Assembly: GCF_007858185.1 (NCBI RefSeq)
Contig: NZ_VFES01000026.1
Coordinates: 1 to 64,000, forward strand
Origin: Pseudomonas grimontii
Lineage (GTDB): Bacteria; Pseudomonadota; Gammaproteobacteria; Pseudomonadales; Pseudomonadaceae
Direction of reading: 5' to 3'
DNA: 64,000 nt
Position 1 is the first letter of the stretch, and every line of letters begins with the position of its first letter. Below the pieces are notes generated by a model. It saw only the letters and a list, made by a program, of their open reading frames with translations, was not told the origin of the DNA and made no database searches. This document shows, in pieces, positions 9,139 to 17,238 of the stretch. The position numbers and the translations under genes were made by a program.

Positions 9139-10079
9139 CTCAGGTGATTATTGCCAGCCAGTTGGACGAAGACTACAACGACGTGATCCGCGCACGCCTC
9201 ACTGCGATCCACCCCGGAGCCCAGGTGATCGGCGTGCCGGCGGGCGTGCCGAGCGACCTGCCGCCCCAGGCGAATATCCTGCTGCTGCGCCCGATCAACG
9301 TGCGCGGCTACACCGCCCCGGACACCCCGCCACCGGGCTGGCCCTACGGCGCGCAATGGGTGCATTTGGTCTCATCGGGCATCGACTTCTACCCGCAATG
9401 GCTGTTCAACGGCCCGCCGGTGACCACCTCCCGGGGCAGCGCCGCCGACAACCTCGCCGAGTTCGCCCTGGCGGCGATCTTTGCCGCAGCCAAGCATTTG
9501 CCGGACATCTGGGTGAAGGACTCGCAATGGAATTTCACCGCCCTGCGCCCACTCAAGGGCACCACCCTGGGCATCCTCGGCTTTGGTGCGATTGGTGAAA
9601 GCCTGGCGCAAAAAGCCCTGGGCCTGGGCATCAACGTTGTGGCCCTGCGTCAGAGCCAGGCACCGTTCGGCGCAGGAGTGCAGCCCGCCAACGACATCCA
9701 CGACCTGTTTGCCCGCGCCGACCACTTGGTGGTGGCAGCGCCACTGACCGACGCCACGCGGCATATCATCAACCGCGATGTGCTGGGCAGCGCCAAGCCG
9801 GGGCTGCACCTGATCAACATCGCGCGTGGCGGTTTGCTCGATCAGGAGGCGTTGCTGAAGGCGCTGGATAACGGCCAGGTCGGCCTGGCATCACTCGACG
9901 TGACCGAGCCGGAGCCATTGCCGGATGGGCACCCGTTGTACAGCCACCCACGGGTGCGGTTGTCGCCGCATACGTCAGCGATTTCGACCAATAGCCGCAA
10001 CGAGATTGCCGATACGTTTTTGGCGAATCTGGAGCGCTACGTTTCAGGGATCGCACTGGCGAATCTGGCTAACGCCTGA
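9135..10079 (+). CDS. D-isomer-specific 2-hydroxyacid dehydrogenase family protein
   Basis: A 314-residue protein overlapping the previous gene by ATGA. It has the NAD-binding glycine motif GILGFGAIGESLAQ (about residues 144-157), the catalytic arginine segment NIARGGLLDQEAL, a downstream acidic residue in EPEPLPDGHPLY and the histidine in SPHTSA. The family interconverts 2-oxoacids and D-2-hydroxyacids with NAD(P)H. Its place at the end of the organosulfur operon suggests it reduces a carbonyl product of the monooxygenases, which is inference. A degenerate REP pair follows. Confidence 0.85.
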   Translation: MTQVIIASQLDEDYNDVIRARLTAIHPGAQVIGVPAGVPSDLPPQANILLLRPINVRGYTAPDTPPPGWPYGAQWVHLVSSGIDFYPQWLFNGPPVTTSRGSAADNLAEFALAAIFAAAKHLPDIWVKDSQWNFTALRPLKGTTLGILGFGAIGESLAQKALGLGINVVALRQSQAPFGAGVQPANDIHDLFARADHLVVAAPLTDATRHIINRDVLGSAKPGLHLINIARGGLLDQEALLKALDNGQVGLASLDVTEPEPLPDGHPLYSHPRVRLSPHTSAISTNSRNEIADTFLANLERYVSGIALANLANA

Positions 10080-10091
10080 CGCCGTTCAAAA

Positions 10092-10174
10092 ATGTGGCAG
10101 GGGGCAAGCCCTTATGCCGGTCAGTTAAGGAGGAACACTGTAACTGTGGCGAGCGGGCTTGCCCCCTCCCACAT
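10092..10174. repeat. Degenerate REP pair
   Basis: An imperfect pair: a worn arm GTGGCAGGGGGCAAGCCC and a clearer arm GTGGCGAGCGGGCTTGCCCCCTCCCAC between two convergent genes. It could serve as a transcript-end hairpin for both sides. Confidence 0.6.
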
Positions 10175-10198
10175 GGGTCTTGTGTCAGTTGGAAAATA

Positions 10199-10969
10199 TC
10201 ATTTGATGCGGTAGTGGAAGGTGTTGCGCACCGCCGGCACGGCCACGGCCTTGCCATCAACGATCCTCGGCTGGTAGCGAAAGGTGTTCGCCGCCGCCAG
10301 TGAAGGCCGGATAAACAATGGGTGGCAGCCGTCCAGCACCTTGGGGTTTTCCACGCGGCCTTGGGTGTTGACGCTGTACTCCAAGGTGCAGTCGCCTTCG
10401 ATGTTCTTGTCCAGGGCGCGCTCGGGATAGTCCGGTGCCTCCTTGCTCAGGGGTTGGTATTGGCGGCTGTCGAAGGCCGGTGCAGGGGCTGGCGCGGGTG
10501 TGGCAGCCCGGGCTTTTTCAGCGGCCAGGCGTTGCTGATTGAGGCGTTGTTGTTCCAGCTCGCGGTTGCGTTGTTCGGTGGCCAGGCGTTCCTGCTGCTC
10601 GAGTTTCTTGTCTTCGACGCGTTTACGCGCCAAGGCGGCTTTCTCGAGTTTTTGCGCCTGGATCTGCGGGTCGACCGTGGGCTTTGCCGGTACCGGTACC
10701 GGTACCACCAGCGGCTCCGACGGTGCGGGTGCGGCCATCACCGGCTCAGGCTCGGGTGCTGGCGCAGGCGGCAGCATGACCAACTGCGTGTGCATCACAC
10801 GCGGGGCATCCACCACCGGCTTTTGCGTCGACCAGCCGAGCATCAACGCGGCCAGCACGCCCACGTGCAGCGCCACCGCCAGGCTGGCGGCGAGGCTGTT
10901 TCTCCACAACCCGGAAGCATCCCGGGGCGCCATCGTCAGTGTGGGACTGTGCATGATCATCGCCGTCAT
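10199..10969 (-). CDS. tonB: TonB energy-transducing protein dedicated to the phytate receptor locus
   Basis: A 256-residue protein with a cytoplasmic stub, one membrane anchor (about residues 25-45, LAASLAVALHVGVLAALML), a Pro/Ala/Glu-rich periplasmic spacer, and a C-terminal TonB domain (PDYPERALDKNIEGDCTLEYS, ending NTFHYRIK). TonB spans the periplasm and passes proton-motive-force energy from ExbBD to outer-membrane receptors. It overlaps exbD by ATGA and is the third gene of exbB-exbD-tonB. The receptor gene lies just upstream beyond the phytase gene, so this set probably serves that receptor. A Pho-box-like site precedes the operon. Confidence 0.93.
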   Translation of the reverse strand: MTAMIMHSPTLTMAPRDASGLWRNSLAASLAVALHVGVLAALMLGWSTQKPVVDAPRVMHTQLVMLPPAPAPEPEPVMAAPAPSEPLVVPVPVPAKPTVDPQIQAQKLEKAALARKRVEDKKLEQQERLATEQRNRELEQQRLNQQRLAAEKARAATPAPAPAPAFDSRQYQPLSKEAPDYPERALDKNIEGDCTLEYSVNTQGRVENPKVLDGCHPLFIRPSLAAANTFRYQPRIVDGKAVAVPAVRNTFHYRIK

Positions 10970-11412
10970 TGCGGGGCCTCGGTCACCAGCCCCAGGTTGC
11001 TGACCCCACCCTTCTGCAACACCGCCATGGCCGCGACCACACGGCCGTAACCGGCGTTGTCGTCGGCACGGATGTAGACCTGGGTGTCGTTGCGCGCCGC
11101 CACCACCTGCATGACCTTGGCACCCATTTCATCCAGGCTCACGGCACTGTCGGTCTGGTGTTGGGTATCGAGTTCGCCGCCAAGGTTCCAGTAGTAGCCA
11201 CCGTCGGCCTTTACCGACAGCGTAAGGATCTGCTGGCGGGTGTCGGTGGCCAACGCCTCGGCGGCGACCTTGGGCAGGTCGATCTTCACGCCCTGGGTCA
11301 GCATCGGCGCGGTGACCATGAAGATCACCAGCAGCACCAGCATCACGTCGATATACGGCACCACGTTCATCTCGGCCTTGGGCCCGTGCTTGCGTTGCGG
11401 CCTGACTAACAT
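10966..11412 (-). CDS. exbD: ExbD biopolymer transport protein
   Basis: A 148-residue protein with one N-terminal membrane helix (PYIDVMLVLLVIFMVTAPML, about residues 18-37). It contains the conserved membrane aspartate of ExbD/TolR in YIDVMLVLLVIF, and a small periplasmic domain follows. With ExbB it forms the proton-driven motor that energises TonB. ATG at 11412 follows AAGGAG; it starts 14 bp after exbB and overlaps tonB by ATGA. Confidence 0.93.
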   Translation of the reverse strand: MLVRPQRKHGPKAEMNVVPYIDVMLVLLVIFMVTAPMLTQGVKIDLPKVAAEALATDTRQQILTLSVKADGGYYWNLGGELDTQHQTDSAVSLDEMGAKVMQVVAARNDTQVYIRADDNAGYGRVVAAMAVLQKGGVSNLGLVTEAPQ

Positions 11413-11426
11413 GGGAGTTGCTCCTT

Positions 11427-12119
11427 TCAGGCGGCCACGGCCAGGTTGATCGACGTACCGCGCAGGGTGCGGTGCAGGCGCACTTGCAGCTCATTGCCAA
11501 ACGCGTAGTAACGGGTGAGCAGGGTCTGGCCGCGCGCCGCGAAGCGGTTGTAGGCGATCACCGCCGGGATCGCTGAAAACAGGCCGATAGCCGTGGCGAT
11601 CAAGGCTTCGGCGATGCCCGGCGCTACGGTGGACAACGTGGCCTGTTGCACCTGGGAAAGGCCGATAAAGGAATTCATGATGCCCCACACCGTGCCGAAC
11701 AGGCCGATGTACGGGCTGACCGAACCCACGGTCGCCAGAAATTGCAGGCCCTTTTCCAGCTCGATTTCCTGCTCGGTGATCGCCACCTGCAAGGCCCGCT
11801 CCACGCCTTCGAGCACCGCCGGATCATGACCGTGCAGGTGCTGGTATTCCTGGACCCCGGCGATAAAGATCGGCGCAATGCCGCCCTCGCCCGCCTGTTG
11901 GATCTCACGGGACAGCGCCTGCAAATCCGGCGCGGCGCGAAAGCGCTGCACAAAACCGTTTAACTGACGCTCCAGGCGGCGCAGGACACTGCCGCGCTGG
12001 ATAATCAGGTACCAGCTGAGCAAGGACGCCAACAGCAAGGTGACCATGACAGCCTTGACCAACAGGCTGGCGTCGCTGATCAGTCCCCAGATCGTCATAT
12101 GTTCCATCGTCGCGTGCAT
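11427..12119 (-). CDS. exbB: ExbB/TolQ-family proton channel protein
   Basis: A 230-residue protein with three membrane helices: one near residues 12-37 (SLLVKAVMVTLLLASLLSWY), and two in the MotA/ExbB/TolQ domain. The conserved segment VGSVSPYIGLFGTVWGIMNSF and the TAIGLFSAIPAVIAYN helix are both present. It forms the pentameric channel around ExbD. It is the first gene of exbB-exbD-tonB, with GGGAG 7 bp before the ATG and a Pho-box-like site 29 bp upstream. Confidence 0.92.
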   Translation of the reverse strand: MHATMEHMTIWGLISDASLLVKAVMVTLLLASLLSWYLIIQRGSVLRRLERQLNGFVQRFRAAPDLQALSREIQQAGEGGIAPIFIAGVQEYQHLHGHDPAVLEGVERALQVAITEQEIELEKGLQFLATVGSVSPYIGLFGTVWGIMNSFIGLSQVQQATLSTVAPGIAEALIATAIGLFSAIPAVIAYNRFAARGQTLLTRYYAFGNELQVRLHRTLRGTSINLAVAA

Positions 12120-12147
12120 AGTGAATCTCCCATTCGATTAAAAAGTG

Positions 12148-12165
12148 ATGACCGGTTGATGACGG
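12148..12165 (-). promoter_or_regulatory. Pho-box-like site upstream of exbB-exbD-tonB
   Basis: On the minus strand this reads CCGTCAT-CAAC-CGGTCAT, a 7-4-7 direct repeat matching the PhoB consensus CTGTCAT-N4-CTGTCAT at 12 of 14 positions. It lies in the 47-bp gap between the phytase stop and the exbB start, with TTTAAT about 8 to 9 bases further on as a possible -10. This implies induction by phosphate starvation. Confidence 0.65.
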
Positions 12166-12166
12166 T

Positions 12167-14032
12167 TCACGGCAATTTCAATGCGCGGGTGACCTCGGCC
12201 CAGGGCACGAACTTGAAGTTCTGGGTTTGCTCGGGCATGCGCTTGCGTCCGTCCTGCACCACCAGCATGCCTTGGCTCCATGGCCCGCCGAGGTTGATGG
12301 CGGTGACTTCCAGGCCATCGGTTTCCGACGCGCCGTCGATACCGGCGGCGGCGTTCAAGCCGACGCGGAAGCCGCCGTGCACGGCGAACGGCGGTTCGGC
12401 ATCCACCACCAGATAGCTGTCATTGCCTTGGCTGGAGATCACCAGGTAGTCATGCTTATCGCTCTGGTACAGCGCCAGGCCCTCGACATCCGCATGCAGC
12501 TGCGGGCCGACCTTGATCACGCTGGTCAGCGTCGCCGGTTGATCGGCGCGCGCATCCACCGTCCACACGCCGACGTCTTCCTCACCGATAAACAGGCGCT
12601 GGCGCTGGTCGTCGGCCACGCAGCCTTCGGGTTGGCTGTCGACCTTGAACTGGCGCACCAGCTCGCCGTGCACACGGCCGTCCGGCGCGCTGAGGCGGTA
12701 TTGCAGGAAGGTGCCGTCCTTGCCGTTGGCAATCGCGTAGATTTCGCCGCTGGCGGGCTGGAACAGGCAAATGCCATAGATTTCCTTGAGCGGCGTGGGC
12801 ACTTCACCGACCTCACGCAGCTCGCCGCTCTGACGGTCGATGCTGAACAGGCTCAGGCTGTTGTGATCGCGATTGCTCGCCACGGCCATGTCGACCGTTT
12901 GCTGGCCGAGCTTGAAACGGGGACGGACGTCCACATTGTTCAGGCGCCCCACTGCCAGTTCCTGCAACAGCTTGCCGTCGAGGTCGTAGGCGAGCAGGCC
13001 CTGTTTCTTGTTGGTGCCGAGCACACGGCTTTTGGCCGGTGTTTCGGGGTGAATCCAGATCGCCGGGTCATCCGCCGCATCGCCCTGGCGGCCGACCGGG
13101 TCGCTCTGGCGCAAGGCCGCGACTTCCGGCAGCACCGGCGCCGCCGCGACGGGCGTGGCCTGCCAGTCGAGCCTGGCCTGGTAAAGCTTGCCGCTGTCGT
13201 CATCGCGCACCAGCAACTGGCGGCCAGTGATCGCCAATTGTTCCGGCTCTTTCAGGCCCGGCAGGCCCAGGCTCGATTGCTCCAGCCAGCGCTCGCCGGT
13301 TTGCTGGAACAGGTGCAACCGGGCGGTCTTCGGGTCCAACGCAACCATGCCACCCGGCACCAGCGCCATGGCCCCGGCTTCGCGCTTGGGAGTGTCGAAC
13401 AGCGCCACCGGCGTGCGTTTCACATCAGCTTCCGGATGCGCCGGGTAGGCCCACCAGCCGACATTCTCTTCATTCACCACCAACTGCTGGGTGGCGTCGT
13501 CCACCTGGCAGAACTGCGCCGACGGCGGCAGCGGTACACCGCGTACACGCTGGGCTTCGGTGAGCAGCGTCGAGCCGTTGCCCACCAGCCATTGCTCGCC
13601 CTTGCCCTCTTCGCCCACCAGGAAGACAAACAGGTTGGCCGCGGCGTCGCGGTACAGGCACAGGCCATTCACCGGGTAGTCGCGGGTCGGCAGGTACAGC
13701 GGCTTGCCCCAGTTTTTGCTGGCGCTGTCCAGGCTGATCAGCAACGCCTGTTGGCGGTCGTTGTCGAGGCTGGCGACCAGCACCTGGGTACCTGCGGCGC
13801 GGGTGTCGAGGCTGCTGAAGTTACCGTTGAAACGCGCCAGCTCGGCGCCCTTGCTGTCGAGCAGTTGCAGGCCGTCGCGGGTGCTGGCGGCCACGCGCTC
13901 GGTGGCGTTGGGCAGGAAGGCCACGGCTTCGGCCTTCAGGCTGGGTGCCCACGGGGTCAGCGCCAGGTCGGCGGCGAACGCATGGCCGCTGGTGACCAGG
14001 GCGATCAGCAGGTACAGCTTGGAAATTCTCAT
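12167..14032 (-). CDS. Two-domain beta-propeller phytase (3-phytase), secreted
   Basis: A 621-residue protein with a signal peptide (KLYLLIALVTSGHAFA), so it is exported. The C-terminal half, from about residue 300, is a beta-propeller phytase: DPAIWIHPE, GTNKKQGLLAYDLDGK, VDVRPRF, ASNRDHNSLSLFSID, KEIYGICLF and EGCVADD carry the acidic and basic residues that bind calcium and phosphate. The N-terminal half is a degenerate propeller, as in known tandem beta-propeller phytases. The enzyme would strip phosphate from phytate (inositol hexakisphosphate) in the periplasm or outside. It follows the receptor gene on the same strand and is separated from it by a REP pair. The start is ATG 14032; a longer frame upstream lacks a signal peptide. 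Confidence 0.9.
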   Translation of the reverse strand: MRISKLYLLIALVTSGHAFAADLALTPWAPSLKAEAVAFLPNATERVAASTRDGLQLLDSKGAELARFNGNFSSLDTRAAGTQVLVASLDNDRQQALLISLDSASKNWGKPLYLPTRDYPVNGLCLYRDAAANLFVFLVGEEGKGEQWLVGNGSTLLTEAQRVRGVPLPPSAQFCQVDDATQQLVVNEENVGWWAYPAHPEADVKRTPVALFDTPKREAGAMALVPGGMVALDPKTARLHLFQQTGERWLEQSSLGLPGLKEPEQLAITGRQLLVRDDDSGKLYQARLDWQATPVAAAPVLPEVAALRQSDPVGRQGDAADDPAIWIHPETPAKSRVLGTNKKQGLLAYDLDGKLLQELAVGRLNNVDVRPRFKLGQQTVDMAVASNRDHNSLSLFSIDRQSGELREVGEVPTPLKEIYGICLFQPASGEIYAIANGKDGTFLQYRLSAPDGRVHGELVRQFKVDSQPEGCVADDQRQRLFIGEEDVGVWTVDARADQPATLTSVIKVGPQLHADVEGLALYQSDKHDYLVISSQGNDSYLVVDAEPPFAVHGGFRVGLNAAAGIDGASETDGLEVTAINLGGPWSQGMLVVQDGRKRMPEQTQNFKFVPWAEVTRALKLP

Positions 14033-14067
14033 GAACAAACAAATCCTTCGAAAACAATGGAGATCCA

Positions 14068-14159
14068 ATGTGGGAGGGGGTTTGCCCCCGATAAGGGTGT
14101 GTCAGTTGATGAATCGTTCACTGATCCACCGCTATCGGGGGCAAGCCCCCTCTCACATT
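14068..14159. repeat. REP doublet between the phytase and receptor genes
   Basis: Inverted arms GTGGGAGGGGGTTTGCCCCCGAT and the complementary arm ending CCCCCTCTCACAT enclose about 45 bp. Placed inside a probable receptor-phytase operon, it could lower or protect the downstream part of the transcript. Confidence 0.85.
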
Positions 14160-14175
14160 GGAATCTAGGTGTGCG

Positions 14176-16689
14176 TTAGAAATGGGTGAAGGTCAGGCCC
14201 ACTTTGTAGGTGGGGCCGTACTCTTCGTATTGGCCGTTGTAGCTGCGGTGGCCGGTGTAGACGAAGTACGACTCATCGGTGAGGTTCTGGGCCTCGAAGC
14301 TGACTTGCAGGTTCTTGGTCAGCGAGTAGCGCGCGCTGAAGTCGACGAAGGTCTGCGCGTCGACGTGCAGGTCGTGGGCCTTGTCGTTGATCGAGGCCAG
14401 TTCATACAGGTAGGCCGATTTGTAGTTGGCCGAGAGGCGCAGGCTGAGCTTGTCGTCTTCCCAGCCGAGCATCAGGTTGCCGACGGTGTCCGACTGGTTG
14501 GGCAGGCTGATATTGCGCTTGCGATTGGTGCCGCTGGCGGCGTCGAAACCTTCGATATCGGCGCTGGAGCGGCTGAAGGTGCTGTTGGCGCCGATCAGCA
14601 AACCGTTCCACGGTGCGGGCAGCCAGTCGAACTTCTGTGAGTAGGCCAGTTCCAGCCCGTAGAGCTTGGCGCTGTCGCCGTTGGCGTAGGTGTGGGCCTC
14701 GGCGAAGTTGGTCCAGGCGCCGGTACCGGAGAGGTCGGTGTTGTAGACGAAGTTCTTGATGTCCTTGTAGAACACGAACGCCGACACGGTCCCGGCACGG
14801 CCCATGAAGTGCTCGATGCCCAGGTCGAGGTTGCTCGACTCCAGCGGTTTGAGGTCCGGGTTGCCGAAGGTGGCTTCGTCATCGTCGATCACGAAACCCG
14901 GCGCCAGCTGGCCGAACGTCGGGCGCACCACCGACTTGGTCCAGGCCGCGCGCACCTGGGTGTTCTTGTCGATCTGATAGCGCGCATGCAGGCCCGGCAG
15001 CCAATGGTGATAGCGGCGCTTGGTCTCGGTGGCCGTGAACACGCCATCGGTGGCGCCAGTGCCCTTGGCTTCGAACTCGGTGCCTTCGTAGCGCAGGCCG
15101 GCGATAAAGCGCCAGTCGTCGACATCGATGGTGTTCATCAGGTAGCCGGCGTTGATGTCTTCGCGGATGGTGAAGTCGTTGACCCGCGATTCGGTCTCGT
15201 CATAGAAGTCCGCCGGGTTGAGGCTGCCGATCAGCTGCTTGATGGCGCTGGGGCTGATGCCGGGGCCGTAGTTGCCCAGGCGATAGTCGACGCTGCCCTT
15301 CTGGAACCGGGTGAGGTTGAGTTGGTCGGCGGTGAAACCGAGGGTGTCGAAGTCTTCGTAGACCCAGGCTTCCAGGTCGTTGTCCTTGTTGCGGCGGCTG
15401 ACCTTGCCACCGAACTTGACCTGGGACGCATAACCGCTCAGGTCGTAGTCGCGGGCCAGGTCCAGGCGCAGGTTTTTCTCGGTGTCCTTGGTGTTCTGTT
15501 TTTCCCAGTCGACTTTGTCGAGGCTGAAGTTGCTCGCGTCGTAGAAGCCGCTGCCGATGATCGGGCGGGGCTTGTCCTTGTCGTAGAAACCGCTGTTGGC
15601 AAAGTCACCGCCGTCGAAGGTGGCGCCTGCGATATGCGCCGGGCTGTCTTCGCTGGACTGGCTGTAGCCGGCCTGGCCGCTGAGGGTCCAGAGGCCGAGC
15701 ATGCGTTCGCCGCCGAACACATAGGATTGGATTTCCTGGGTTTCCTCACGGTTTTTAAGCTTGCGCTTGCCCTCGGCATCGCCCAGTTGGCCTGGGGCCT
15801 GGGGGTCGGCAAACTCGATGCTGGTGGAGTTGCGGGTTTCGGTGTCGGTGTAGCGGCTGTAGAGGGTGCGCAGGTAGTAGCTGCTGAGGTCATCGGGCTT
15901 GTAGTCGAAGTTCAGGCCACCGCCGGCGCGTTCGCGGCTGATGTCGTAGTCGCGCTGTTCGAACTCGTTGAGCCGGGCGCCGTCGGTGAAGTCCCAGGCG
16001 CCGCCGGTTTCGACGTTGTCCGAGCCGAAGTCACGCTTTTGCCAACTGAGGGCGGCGGCGACGCCGAAGTTGTCGATGCCGTCGCCGAGGCTGAAACGGT
16101 TACTGGCGGCGCCGGAGAATTTCGGGCTGGTCTGGCTCGTGTTCTTGTCGTAGCTGGCTTCGGTGCTGCCGGTGTAGAACAAACCTTTATGGTCGAAGGC
16201 CGAGAGGCTTTGCACGTCGACGGTGCCGCCGAGGGAGTTGGCGTCCATGTCCGGGGTGAGGGTCTTGATCACCGACAGCGACTGCACCAGCTCCGAGGGC
16301 AGCACATCGAGGGCCACGGCGCGGCGCGCGCTTTCCGGGGCGGGCACCAGGGTGCCGTTGATGGTCACGCTGTTGAGGTCCGGGCCCAGGCCACGCACGC
16401 TGACAAAACGCCCTTCGCCCTGGTCGCGCTCGACACTGATGCCCGGCAGGCGCTGCACCGCTTCGGCGACGTTTTCATCCGGCAACTGGGCCACGCCGTC
16501 GGCATGCACCACGCTCTTGATGCTGTCGGCGCTGCGCTGCTCCTTGAGCGCCTGGTCCATAGCGGCAGCCTGGCCGACCACTTCGACGTGCTCGGTGGCG
16601 CTCGCTTCGGCGGCGCTCAACCGTTCACTGGCCATCGCCAGGGCCAAGGCGGTAAGCGTAAAGCTGACGAGCCTGGTGCGCTTGTACAT
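14176..16689 (-). CDS. TonB-dependent outer-membrane receptor, probably for phytate or its breakdown products
   Basis: An 837-residue outer-membrane protein. It has a signal peptide to about residue 26, a TonB-box-like EHVEVVGQ near residues 33-40, a plug domain (VAQLPDENVAEAVQRLPGISVERDQG, GLGPDLNSVTINGTLVP shown in part here) and a large beta-barrel ending in the classic terminal phenylalanine (TFTHF). It belongs to the TIGR01782-like branch that imports sugars and other organic solutes. Co-orientation with the phytase gene, a private exbBD-tonB set and a Pho box together suggest uptake of phytate or inositol phosphates. This substrate is inferred, not shown. Confidence 0.9.
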   Translation of the reverse strand: MYKRTRLVSFTLTALALAMASERLSAAEASATEHVEVVGQAAAMDQALKEQRSADSIKSVVHADGVAQLPDENVAEAVQRLPGISVERDQGEGRFVSVRGLGPDLNSVTINGTLVPAPESARRAVALDVLPSELVQSLSVIKTLTPDMDANSLGGTVDVQSLSAFDHKGLFYTGSTEASYDKNTSQTSPKFSGAASNRFSLGDGIDNFGVAAALSWQKRDFGSDNVETGGAWDFTDGARLNEFEQRDYDISRERAGGGLNFDYKPDDLSSYYLRTLYSRYTDTETRNSTSIEFADPQAPGQLGDAEGKRKLKNREETQEIQSYVFGGERMLGLWTLSGQAGYSQSSEDSPAHIAGATFDGGDFANSGFYDKDKPRPIIGSGFYDASNFSLDKVDWEKQNTKDTEKNLRLDLARDYDLSGYASQVKFGGKVSRRNKDNDLEAWVYEDFDTLGFTADQLNLTRFQKGSVDYRLGNYGPGISPSAIKQLIGSLNPADFYDETESRVNDFTIREDINAGYLMNTIDVDDWRFIAGLRYEGTEFEAKGTGATDGVFTATETKRRYHHWLPGLHARYQIDKNTQVRAAWTKSVVRPTFGQLAPGFVIDDDEATFGNPDLKPLESSNLDLGIEHFMGRAGTVSAFVFYKDIKNFVYNTDLSGTGAWTNFAEAHTYANGDSAKLYGLELAYSQKFDWLPAPWNGLLIGANSTFSRSSADIEGFDAASGTNRKRNISLPNQSDTVGNLMLGWEDDKLSLRLSANYKSAYLYELASINDKAHDLHVDAQTFVDFSARYSLTKNLQVSFEAQNLTDESYFVYTGHRSYNGQYEEYGPTYKVGLTFTHF

Positions 16690-16762
16690 GCAATCCTCCC
16701 CAAGAATCCGTTGGCGCCAGGCAAGAGGCCCGGCAACTGGGAGGGCAAGCTAGGGGTGGGGG

Positions 16763-16780
16763 ATGACCGTTCTGTGACAG
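16763..16780 (-). promoter_or_regulatory. Pho-box-like site upstream of the receptor-phytase genes
   Basis: On the minus strand this reads CTGTCAC-AGAA-CGGTCAT, a 7-4-7 direct repeat matching the PhoB consensus at 12 of 14 positions. TAGCTT begins 11 bases further downstream, the usual distance of a -10 element from a Pho box. The receptor start is 73 bp away. Confidence 0.7.
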
Positions 16781-16862
16781 GGGTCGGCGCGAAGCCCCGT
16801 AAACCGGGGGTTTTGCCCGAACCCGGACGTGGAATGAGCTGATATGACCTGTGGAGATCCCC

Positions 16863-17120
16863 TGTGGGAGAGGGCTTGCCCCCGATAGCGGTGGGTCAGC
16901 TGGCCTATCTGTCGACTGATACACCGCCATCGGGGCATAAGTATCTACACAACTTCAGTAGGATAACGCGTAGCAGCTGTCGAGCCTTGGCGAGGCTGCG
17001 TTTGCGGCGCGTCTGACACACCGCCGACGCAGCCTCGCCAAGGCTCGACAGCTGCTACACAGGGGGCTCGGCTCAAGATGTGTAGATACTTATGCATCGG
17101 GGGCAAGCCCCCTCCCACAT
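16863..17120. repeat. REP doublet split by a 159-bp palindromic element
   Basis: A left REP arm GTGGGAGAGGGCTTGCCCCCGAT at 16864 and a right arm ending GCAAGCCCCCTCCCACAT at 17120. The right arm is interrupted after CATCGGGG by the 159-bp element at 16936-17094, and CATCGGGG is repeated on its far side. Together with the two Pho-box sites this accounts for most of the 549-bp gap between the receptor and GGDEF genes; no gene is seen in it. Confidence 0.85.
16936..17094. mobile_element. 159-bp palindromic MITE-like element, copy 1
   Basis: The ends are perfect 16-bp inverted repeats, CATAAGTATCTACACA and its complement. Inside lies a long inverted pair, GTAGCAGCTGTCGAGCCTTG continuing GCGAGGCTGCG, around 16973-17003, and its complement around 17027-17057. 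CATCGGGG stands on both sides (16928-16935 and 17095-17102), consistent with an 8-bp target duplication. No coding capacity. A nearly identical copy in the opposite orientation is at 52685-52843. Confidence 0.8.
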
Positions 17121-17168
17121 TTTTTGATCTCCAGTGTGTTTGAGATGAGCTGATTCGACCCACCCCCA

Positions 17169-17186
17169 CCGTCATCCAACGGTCAC
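17169..17186 (+). promoter_or_regulatory. Pho-box-like site upstream of the GGDEF-AraC genes
   Basis: CCGTCAT-CCAA-CGGTCAC, a 7-4-7 direct repeat matching the PhoB consensus at 11 of 14 positions, 52 bp upstream of the 17239 start. It is weaker than the two sites in front of the phytate genes, but its place in the same divergent gap makes it worth noting. Confidence 0.45.
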
Positions 17187-17238
17187 ATCCATCTGCTGTG
17201 CTGGCGCCCATCGCTCATTTTCCCAAGGACCCGCGGCC

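Noticed and set aside
16936..17094. CRISPR-like or attachment-site reading of the palindromic repeat.
   Set aside because: No regularly spaced direct repeats or unique spacers. The structure is a single long palindrome with terminal inverted repeats.
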